64,000 nucleotides of DNA, from the NCBI RefSeq assembly GCF_038500265.1, contig NZ_CP150637.1, forward strand, positions 1,141,501 through 1,205,500. The letters are read 5' to 3'. Both the position numbers and the translations under genes were made by a program. Below are positions 57,670 to 64,000 of the stretch, piece by piece. The notes below the pieces were generated by a model. That model was not told the origin of the DNA. It did no database searches and saw nothing but the letters and a program-made list of their open reading frames with translations. Origin of the DNA: Ignatzschineria larvae DSM 13226. GTDB taxonomy: Bacteria > Pseudomonadota > Gammaproteobacteria > Cardiobacteriales > Wohlfahrtiimonadaceae. Position 1 is the stretch's first letter, and every line of letters starts with the position of its first letter.

Positions 57670-58302
57670 CTAATAGCCCCAATGGGATAGGGTCTGATAA
57701 TTGAGCTGACTACGCTCCGCTTGATGCTGCGCTTTAATATATTTCCCCACAAGATCAAACTCGATATTGACATAGCCCCCTATTTTCAACTCTGCCAGAT
57801 TAGTTTCAGCAAAGGTATGAGGGATAATGCCCACTTTAAATTCTCGCTCGGCAACACTAATCAATGTTAAGCTAATCCCATCAATAGCAATAGAGCCTTT
57901 TGGAATCAGTAGGCCTTCATGAGGATTTTGCAGAACAAAGGTTAATTCGTGAATATCTCCTAAATCGTCGATTCGGCTTAATTTCGCTTCACCATCAATA
58001 TGACCACTTACCATATGGCCACCTAAACGATCCCCTACTCGAAGTGCTCGTTCTAAATTGACTTTCGTGCCTCGTTTATAACGATGAAACCCTGTCCGTT
58101 TAATGGTCTCCGGCATTAAATCCGCTTGAAATGAGTGATGATCAAATTGTGTCACTGTTAAACAAACACCATTTACCGCAATGCTATCACCGAGTTTGAC
58201 ATCTTCAAGCACTTTACTCGCTTTAAAAGTCAGGTAAGAGCGATGTTGCTGATGATTGATTTGGGTAATTTCGCCCCGTTCTTCAATAATTCCGGTAAAC
58301 AT
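57670..58302 (-). CDS. ribE: riboflavin synthase alpha chain
   Basis: A 210-residue protein from MFTGIIEERGEI at 58302; AAAGGAGTCATAAAG precedes it, so the longer frame from 58335 is rejected. Two lumazine-binding repeats: SIAVNGVCLTV / RLGGHMVSGHIDG and SIAIDGISLTLI / VNIEFDLVGKY. Its start is 2 bases after the ribD stop, so translation is coupled. It dismutates lumazine to riboflavin. Confidence 0.95.
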   Translation of the reverse strand: MFTGIIEERGEITQINHQQHRSYLTFKASKVLEDVKLGDSIAVNGVCLTVTQFDHHSFQADLMPETIKRTGFHRYKRGTKVNLERALRVGDRLGGHMVSGHIDGEAKLSRIDDLGDIHELTFVLQNPHEGLLIPKGSIAIDGISLTLISVAEREFKVGIIPHTFAETNLAELKIGGYVNIEFDLVGKYIKAQHQAERSQLNYQTLSHWGY

Positions 58303-58304
58303 CT

Positions 58305-59474
58305 TTATGACTCCTTTGTAACTATATTGGCACAATTATTTGTGCCATGATTTTTTGCAATCATTAAAACGGACTCACCACAATGGCAGGTTTCCGTAAT
58401 CTCTAATCTTGGTGCTTTCTCTAATACTGTAACGGGACTATTTCGCCATAACTCAAGCGCATTTGGATTCCCAATTAAGCGAGGTCCATAAAATAGTAGA
58501 TATTCATCCACTAGATCAGCTGAAATAAAAGCATCATAAATTTGCGCCCCCCCTTCGATAAAGAGGCTCATCACACCTTGAGCATAGAGCGCGGCAAGCA
58601 GTGTTTGTGGTTGGGTATCAGCCAACGGAATAAGCTTAATGCCTTGCGCCAGCAATAAGGTTTGCAATTCGCTTTCTAGCGGATAATGTTGATCAAAGCA
58701 GATCCAACTAGGCGCAAGATTAGTATCGAAAAATGAATAGGTTCGGATCATCTCGGAAGTGATCCCTGCAAAATTATTCAATAACAGAATGCGTATCGGC
58801 GCTTTTGTCTCAAAACCATAACGTACGGTTAATGAGGGATTATCAGCGATTAAAGTCCCTTTTCCTATTAAAATGGCATCGTGTAATCCTCGATAATAAT
58901 GCGCTTTTTTACGGGCTTCACTACCGGTAATCCATTGTGAATCTCCGGTTTGTGTTGCCAATTTACCATCTAAACTGAGCGCCGCTTTCAATGTGACAAA
59001 TGTCCGTTTTTGTAATTGATTACAGATAAAGATTTTCAGAAGCGCCTGCCCCTGATCCACTGCAAGATTAGTTTCGACCTCAATCCCGGCATTTCGTAAA
59101 ATCTGATGACCTTGACCGGCGACTTTGGGATTCGGATCTTCCATTGCCGTCACAACGCGCGCAATACCACTTCGTAGAATAAGATCAGTACAGGCGGGCG
59201 TTTTTCCGGTAAAACAGCAAGGTTCTAGGGTCACATAGAGCGTTGCACCAGAAACGTCGTATCCTTGTGCTTTTGCATCCTTAACGGCATTCACCTCTGC
59301 GTGCGCTTCTCCCGCACGCTGATGATAACCTCGGCCAATGATTTCGCCCTCTTTTACAAGTATAGCGCCCACATACGGATTAGGTGATACAGCACCGTAT
59401 CCTTGTTGAGCAAGCTCAAAAGCCATTTGCAGATAATCTTGATCTTGTTCTTTAGACAATTTTTCTTTCAACAA
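58305..59474 (-). CDS. ribD: bifunctional diaminohydroxyphosphoribosylaminopyrimidine deaminase / 5-amino-6-ribosylaminouracil reductase
   Basis: A ~389-residue fusion. The N-terminal zinc deaminase has HAEVNAV and PCCFTGKTPACTD; the C-terminal reductase has LKAALSLDGKLATQTGDSQWI and IEGGAQIYDAF. No ATG is available at the N-terminus: in-frame TTG codons at 59474, 59471 and 59459 are the options, and family alignment favours one giving (M)xKEQDQDYLQMAFELAQQG. The riboswitch terminator ends within 5 bases of the first TTG. First gene of the rib operon. Confidence 0.93.
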   Translation of the reverse strand: MLKEKLSKEQDQDYLQMAFELAQQGYGAVSPNPYVGAILVKEGEIIGRGYHQRAGEAHAEVNAVKDAKAQGYDVSGATLYVTLEPCCFTGKTPACTDLILRSGIARVVTAMEDPNPKVAGQGHQILRNAGIEVETNLAVDQGQALLKIFICNQLQKRTFVTLKAALSLDGKLATQTGDSQWITGSEARKKAHYYRGLHDAILIGKGTLIADNPSLTVRYGFETKAPIRILLLNNFAGITSEMIRTYSFFDTNLAPSWICFDQHYPLESELQTLLLAQGIKLIPLADTQPQTLLAALYAQGVMSLFIEGGAQIYDAFISADLVDEYLLFYGPRLIGNPNALELWRNSPVTVLEKAPRLEITETCHCGESVLMIAKNHGTNNCANIVTKES

Positions 59475-59476
59475 TG

Positions 59477-59509
59477 AAAAACCCCCATCGCACTTTATCG
59501 ATGGGGGTT
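59477..59509 (-). terminator. expression-platform terminator of the FMN riboswitch
   Basis: On the minus strand AACCCCCATCG pairs with CGATGGGGGTT (11 bp), then TTTTT, directly before ribD. Confidence 0.85.
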
Positions 59510-59696
59510 GATGTTCGTTATAAATCGTCTGCTGTAAAGATCAGGGTTCTGTTCACTAAATTGTATGCAAAACACAGAGGCTACTATTAGCAACCAAACT
59601 CAATCTTTTCTCTATTTTCAGTGAATGAACTGTGAGTTATAGTCTGCATAAACAGTCTATTTATCCCATCAATCCATTGAAAACTACTGCCGATTT

Positions 59697-59834
59697 ATCT
59701 TTTACCATCCAGACTATACTGTCGGTCTTGGAATTACACCAAGTCAGCTTGCGCTCGCGGACTATCACCGCCGGTCGGGAATTATGATTACTATGAATAG
59801 GATTCACAGCAACAACGCACCCTGCCCCAAAGAT
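59697..59834 (-). promoter_or_regulatory. FMN riboswitch (RFN element)
   Basis: The conserved pieces are in order on the minus strand: ATCTTTGGGGCAGGGTG, ATTCCCGACCGGCGGTGATAG, CCGCGAGCGC, GGTGTAATTCCAAGACCGACAG and TATAGTCTGGATGG, closed by AAAGAT. P1 (ATCTTT/AAAGAT) closes the element. It should terminate transcription of ribDE-BA-H when FMN is plentiful. Confidence 0.96.
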
Positions 59835-59970
59835 AAACATTAATTTGTAAAATAATGAAACTGAAAAGCTTTCTTAAAAACTTTTAGTTTAGAGATAATT
59901 TCAACTTCAATTTATTAGATTGAATCAAAACTATTCTAAACAATGGTATTACTATACGCTTTCTCGCTAC

Positions 59971-59999
59971 AAAAAAAAAGGGGGATATTCCTATCCCCC
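59971..59999 (-). terminator. terminator of the HdeD-like gene
   Basis: On the minus strand GGGGGATA pairs with TATCCCCC, followed by nine T. Confidence 0.9.
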
Positions 60000-60058
60000 A
60001 TATTCCTATGATCTTGTTACGATCTTTCCTAATCGTCGCTCACACAATAATATCAAAA

Positions 60059-60598
60059 CTAAGCTCTAAAACGACGAATTGCAAAGCCAAAGTAGAGGCT
60101 GTAGAGACCAACAATCAACGCAGAAATTCCTAATAGCGTTGTGATAAAGATAATTCCACCGATAGGTGAGTAAGGAATTGCTAAACCAACGATTAAGCCT
60201 AAAATGCCAATAATCAGCGTTAGCCACCATGAAGGTACGCCAAGTTTTTTGAGGCTAAATGAGAAAGAGATCGCTGAAATTCCATAGAAAATTAACCAGA
60301 ACATAATGAGGAAAATTAACATCATTTCAGGCAAGCCTTCATTAGCATTTTTAATGATATAACCACCGATAAAGACCTGTAGAATCCCCATTGCGAGGTT
60401 AAAGCCCCAACCATGAACATTGCGGTTCGTTAATGCATAGAAGATTTCAAAGAAACCGGTGACAAAGAAGAAAGCCACCATGAATTGCGCTAATACAACA
60501 AAACTCACAAAAGGTTTAAAAAATAGAAAACCGCTTAATACAACATATAGTACGCCGATTAAGACCCATATCCACCAATTTTTAATTGCACGATCCAT
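60059..60598 (-). CDS. HdeD-like DUF308 membrane protein
   Basis: A 179-residue protein with six predicted membrane segments (WIWVLIGVLYVVLSGFLFF, FVVLAQFMVAFFFVTGFF, LAMGILQVFIGGYII, LMLIFLIMFWLIFYGI, WLTLIIGILGLIVGLAIP, IIFITTLLGISALIVGLYSL). The arrangement matches HdeD (acid-resistance membrane protein) and other DUF308 proteins. The role is unproven outside enterobacteria. Monocistronic with its own terminator. Confidence 0.85.
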   Translation of the reverse strand: MDRAIKNWWIWVLIGVLYVVLSGFLFFKPFVSFVVLAQFMVAFFFVTGFFEIFYALTNRNVHGWGFNLAMGILQVFIGGYIIKNANEGLPEMMLIFLIMFWLIFYGISAISFSFSLKKLGVPSWWLTLIIGILGLIVGLAIPYSPIGGIIFITTLLGISALIVGLYSLYFGFAIRRFRA

Positions 60599-60885
60599 AA
60601 TACTGATTACCTCTTTATAGTTAAAACATCTTTCAGTTACGACTTATTTGTAAAATATCATCAACAACAATAGTTTAGTTACTATTTGCTTACTTATTAT
60701 TCCTTATAATAACTTTTTTAACTATCTACTTGTTAATTGAATTATATCAATAAATTAGTGAGTTATGCAGGAATATTCTCTGCTGCTCACTTCTTATCAA
60801 ATAATCATTCAAAAATCAAAGCCACTTTAATCATCTCAGTAACTTCTACCATCAATTAAATAATCACTTATCTATAAGGTTAACG

Positions 60886-61500
60886 TTATTTTACAATTTT
60901 GATAGCAAATTGAATCACATGGCACCGACCTTGATGTAGATCTCCTTCTGCACGCTCTACCTCCCCCATAAAGAGGTGTTGGAAATGATCTGCCTTGAAA
61001 ACCTCTAAAAAAAGTGCCGGATCGTAGAGATAATCGATATTTCGAGGGCCACCGCTACGATAAGGCAATTGTGCTTCTGAATAAACTTCCCCAAAGAAAT
61101 AGCCACCCGGCTTCAAGGCTTGTCGAATCCCTTGAAAGACTTGTCGTTGCATCTCTTTTGCAAAATGCCCATAAACACACATCGCATAATCATATAGATC
61201 AGTCGGCCAGCTAATATTCGTTAGATCAACTTCTTTGGTATAGATGGGTAGTAATCCTTTACGTGCATTGACTTTTTGAAGCGCCACATCAGAATAATCC
61301 CAAAGGTCAATCTCAATTTTACGACCCGCTTGTAGTGCATCCTCTGCCACAAAGAGAGCATTACGCCCTTCACCTTCAGCAATCGCTAGCAATCGTCCTT
61401 TAGGTTTTATCACAGGTACAATTTCTTTAACAAAGGTATTCGCTTCTTTCCCATACAGATATTCCGCCCGTGCAAAACGTGCATTCCAATCTGATTTCAT
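60886..61500 (-). CDS. class I SAM-dependent methyltransferase (TehB/TPMT-like)
   Basis: A 204-residue protein from ATG 61500 (AAGGAGAGGTC upstream; the longer frame to 61557 lacks a site). The SAM motif is LLAIAEGEGRNALFVA (~36-51), followed by an acidic strand (IDLWDYSD) and CVYGHFAKEMQRQVFQGIRQALKPGGYFFGEVY. Similar enzymes detoxify tellurite, selenite or thiols; the substrate is unknown. Confidence 0.85.
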   Translation of the reverse strand: MKSDWNARFARAEYLYGKEANTFVKEIVPVIKPKGRLLAIAEGEGRNALFVAEDALQAGRKIEIDLWDYSDVALQKVNARKGLLPIYTKEVDLTNISWPTDLYDYAMCVYGHFAKEMQRQVFQGIRQALKPGGYFFGEVYSEAQLPYRSGGPRNIDYLYDPALFLEVFKADHFQHLFMGEVERAEGDLHQGRCHVIQFAIKIVK

Positions 61501-61638
61501 GACCTCTCCTTTTCTGATAGTTCTTATGAAAATGCAAAAAGAAAGGCCTACAACCATGAATCCGAAGACCCCGAATTGTAAGCCATATCTACTATATATA
61601 ACGCATAAGGTACAACATACTGTACTACAATTACTTGT

Positions 61639-62097
61639 TTACATTTTATCCGCTAATTTGAACTCTAATACCGTTGAAGTATTTGTTAAGCGCAGATATT
61701 GCCCATTTTTAGAAATGACAATCTCCGCACCATTTCCTAAAAGCTCTGTAATATCGACATCTAAACGATTCAAAATAGGATCTGTACAGAGCATACGTGT
61801 CATTGCAATTCCTGCTTTCGCACGCAACATGCCATGATCTGTTAAGTCAACTTTTCCTGAATAGCGGTTACACATTTGACCACTGACAAACATATCCTGC
61901 CCAAATGCAATAGTAGGAGTGCCACTATCTTTCTCAGGTTTAAAAGCCTTACCATTGACAGAGATTAACTGATAATGGTGATGCTCTAACTCTTGAACAG
62001 TCGGGATTTTGGTATCTAATTGGCTCATAGGACTTCCTTTGCTTGCACAAGCGGCTAGAACCGCTACAGATAACAACGTGAATAATACTTTCTTCAT
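61639..62097 (-). CDS. META-domain (HslJ-like) lipoprotein
   Basis: A 152-residue protein from ATG 62097 (AAAGGAAC upstream). Lipobox LAAC at ~15-18. The META domain has YQLISVNGKAFKPEKDSGTPTIAFG, MFVSGQMCNRYSGKV, AKAGIAMTRMLC and ILNRLDVDITELLGNG. HslJ-type proteins are heat- or stress-linked envelope proteins. Paired Cys in QMCNRYS and RMLC fit the family. Confidence 0.88.
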   Translation of the reverse strand: MKKVLFTLLSVAVLAACASKGSPMSQLDTKIPTVQELEHHHYQLISVNGKAFKPEKDSGTPTIAFGQDMFVSGQMCNRYSGKVDLTDHGMLRAKAGIAMTRMLCTDPILNRLDVDITELLGNGAEIVISKNGQYLRLTNTSTVLEFKLADKM

Positions 62098-62231
62098 TTT
62101 ATAAGTTCCTTTTATTTCCAATAAATTAGATATTAATCCGCCCTATTCTATAATTATGTCCCCTTAAATAGCAATAAAATTAAGCGCCATTTCCCTTATT
62201 AATCGCTGATATACTCTAGAATCAATCTTGC

Positions 62232-62669
62232 CTAGCCCACTTTTTCTGTTGCAAGAATAATACTAGATGCTTTCACTAACCCCAAAATAGGCTTTCCTTC
62301 TGCAAGCGCCATCCCTTCAACGCTTTCATTCGTCACGACTGCACAGAGTGTTAAGCCTTTACTTGTTGTGAAATGGATCGTGCTATTCACTGCCCCTTCG
62401 ATCACAGAAGTAATCTTACCCTCAAATTGGTTACGTGCTGAGAACTGCCATTGACAATCAGGTGAAGCTAATATCACCCACGGTGCTTTAACAATAGCCA
62501 TTACTTTTGTGCCAATAGTAATATCAAGGGTACTACAACTCTGCTTGGTAATAACGGTCACTAACTCATCACCATTATCTAAGGTAACAATTACTTCATT
62601 ATTAACACTACCTTCAAAAATAGCACTCACTTTACCGACTAATTGATTACGTGCTGATACTTTTTGCAT
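62232..62669 (-). CDS. tandem Mop-domain molybdate/tungstate-binding protein (molbindin)
   Basis: A 145-residue protein of two Mop/TOBE repeats, each starting SARNQ: (1) SARNQLVGKVSAIFEGSVNNEV (~4-25) ... KAPWVILA; (2) SARNQFEGKITSVIEGAVNSTI ... KASSIILA. It binds molybdate oxyanions and probably buffers Mo for cofactor synthesis, which fits a nitrate-respiring lineage. It lies divergent from the orphan NarL-type regulator. Confidence 0.92.
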   Translation of the reverse strand: MQKVSARNQLVGKVSAIFEGSVNNEVIVTLDNGDELVTVITKQSCSTLDITIGTKVMAIVKAPWVILASPDCQWQFSARNQFEGKITSVIEGAVNSTIHFTTSKGLTLCAVVTNESVEGMALAEGKPILGLVKASSIILATEKVG

Positions 62670-63041
62670 TTAAAACCCCTTTAGGATCTGGTCAATACGA
62701 CCTTCATAACAAGATCACATTGATGAAATTAAATAAATAGTTATTTAGTATAATATAAAATAATAATTTATAGAATATTTACATTTTTTTTAATTTGAAA
62801 TATATGTTTACAATGTATCTTTGTGAGCCAAATCGTTATAATAAGTCCCCATAATCACAAGATCTAATCATATTATCCAATATTCACTATGCAAATCTTG
62901 AATTATAATGCAGTATGAAAGCAACATTCAGTTGTCTATTCTATAAGTTTCTATACATTAATCAGCCGACTCAGAGCAACCATTATCCCTGAGAACAAAT
63001 GTTACAACAGATCAAATAAAGATAGAGGATTTCCATCAATT
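62670..63041. other. AT-rich divergent intergenic region
   Basis: 372 bases between the molbindin gene (minus) and the orphan regulator (plus). It contains both promoters. No ModE box or RNA was recognised. Confidence 0.4.
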
Positions 63042-63680
63042 ATGAAAGGCATACAAACATTCCGACCTAACGTTATTATCGTGGATCAAAATCGTCTATT
63101 TCGTCAAAAAATCGCCTTTCTGCTCTCACAAGAAACGCGTAATCCTTGCAATATCACCGCTAGTTATGACTCCATTCAGAGTTTACTACAAGCACAGAGA
63201 GAAGAGAGAAAGAATTCTTCGCACGCCCCTAACCTACTACTTATTGAAGCGCGTCTATTTGAAAATGATCATCATAAAGTCGCAATACGCCAATGGCTAA
63301 AGCAACATCCCCAATTAAAAATTGTGTTATTTACTGAAAATGAGAATGATCATTTATTGTCAAACTTCAATCACCAAGCGATTAAAGAGAGCATCAAGAA
63401 ACAAATTGAGACGACCTTATTCTTACAACGTATCGATCGGATTATTAAAGCAAGTGTTCAACAGAGTAAACACGATAACCCCATGCAGTTACTCACGCCC
63501 CGAGAAGAAGAGATCTTAAATTGGCTTGTGAAAGGTAGTAGTAACAAAGAAATTGCCCGAATTTTAGATATTTCCGAAAGTACGGTTAAAGTTCATGTGC
63601 AAAATATTCTTAAGAAGTTTAATGTTACCAGTCGGGTTGAAGCAGCAGTTTATGCCATTCGCCACCAATTATCTGCTTAA
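63042..63680 (+). CDS. orphan NarL/LuxR-type regulator with degenerate receiver
   Basis: A 212-residue protein. The C-terminal HTH is intact (LTPREEEILNWLVKGSSNKEIARILDISESTVKVHVQNILKKF), very close to that of NarL at 36261. The N-terminal receiver has lost key residues: the acidic pair is D15-Q16 (VDQNRLFRQKI), the phosphoacceptor position is E69 (LLLIEARLF), and no GYLLK lysine motif is seen. No kinase gene is adjacent. It probably acts independently of phosphorylation. GATAGAGGATTTCC precedes the ATG. Confidence 0.88.
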   Translation: MKGIQTFRPNVIIVDQNRLFRQKIAFLLSQETRNPCNITASYDSIQSLLQAQREERKNSSHAPNLLLIEARLFENDHHKVAIRQWLKQHPQLKIVLFTENENDHLLSNFNHQAIKESIKKQIETTLFLQRIDRIIKASVQQSKHDNPMQLLTPREEEILNWLVKGSSNKEIARILDISESTVKVHVQNILKKFNVTSRVEAAVYAIRHQLSA

Positions 63681-63756
63681 GATTTACAACAATGATTATC
63701 ACGACTCAATCACCGTCTTATTACAATCGAGAATAACTACAGCGTCATCAAAACAC

Positions 63757-63787
63757 AAAGCCACTCATCGTTGAGTGGCTTTAGTTT
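63757..63787 (+). terminator. terminator of the orphan regulator
   Basis: AAAGCCACTCA pairs with TGAGTGGCTTT around a 4-base loop, followed by AGTTT. Confidence 0.75.
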
Positions 63788-63820
63788 ATGGTTTATTTAA
63801 ATATTTCAAAATATCGGTAT

Positions 63821-63995
63821 TATAGTCAATTTGATTTAAGAAAAATGTTTTTTAGACAGCTATTTCGGGATTTTTAAAAAACAAAAAATCGTACTCAACA
63901 AGACTTGCAAGATGCCGGATAGAACAGCTTCCTTGCTTTTTACAGTTGATGCGCCGGCATTTAAATAATGCTTATTTTGAACTGATATTTCTATA
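63821..63995. mobile_element. Correia-like MITE, copy F (inverted orientation)
   Basis: 175 bases. Left TATAGTCAATTTGATTTAAG, right TTTTGAACTGATATTTCTATA. Same orientation as copy E. Just 3' of the regulator's terminator. Confidence 0.8.
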
Positions 63996-64000
63996 GTATT

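Overview
The window looks like chromosome of a low-GC gammaproteobacterium. The slyX, hrpA, acnA, ribD-ribE-ribBA-ribH, narXL and narGHJI genes are all of gammaproteobacterial type. A relative of Ignatzschineria or Wohlfahrtiimonas is my best guess, from gene content and AT-richness only. No integrase, phage structural gene, transposase or CRISPR array was seen.

Region 1 (1-2491) is the end of an operon of flavin-dependent enzymes: two luciferase-like monooxygenases, an FMN reductase and a GNAT acetyltransferase. Region 2 (2722-19524) is a defence island read entirely on the minus strand. It holds a dynamin-like GTPase followed closely by a CxxCxxCC cysteine-cluster gene, a small unknown gene, a type I restriction-modification system (hsdM-hsdS-hsdR), an Abi_2/AbiF-type HEPN gene with two short convergent structured RNAs, and a very large DUF4011-helicase-PD(D/E)xK protein. 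Region 3 (19770-29417) is housekeeping: slyX, two identical tRNA-Gly(GCC) genes, fhs, a YafJ-type amidotransferase, a DAACS symporter and hrpA.

Region 4 (29849-33881) groups a Tat-exported multicopper oxidase, a His/Cys-rich exported protein, a hemerythrin and a RIC/ScdA-type iron-sulfur repair protein. This is a metal and nitrosative-stress cluster next to the nitrate genes. Region 5 (34247-45164) is a nitrate respiration locus: narX, narL, two narK transporters and narGHJI. narG is broken: about half of the gene, including most of the molybdenum-cofactor domain, is deleted with a frameshift, while narHJI are intact. A second AbiF-type gene (45298-46182) follows, with its own convergent structured RNA, directly behind a D-hydantoinase gene.

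Region 6 (48043-52562) has a lipocalin, a YjiH-type membrane protein, nhaA with a riboswitch-like attenuator leader, and a glycine-zipper lipoprotein. Region 7 (52783-59834) is acnA and the riboflavin operon under an FMN riboswitch. Region 8 (60059-63680) has an HdeD-like membrane protein, a methyltransferase, a META-domain lipoprotein, a two-Mop-domain molybdopterin/molybdate-binding protein and an orphan NarL-type regulator with a degenerate receiver.

Scattered through the window are six copies of a Correia-like MITE with TATAGT... termini, all just 3' of genes, and many short (7-17 bp) tandem duplications in intergenic DNA. The most interesting observation is the pair of AbiF loci. All three convergent RNA units have a -35, a -10 and the motif AC(C/T)TCTGC at exactly the same spacing, and they end just before the AbiF stop codon.
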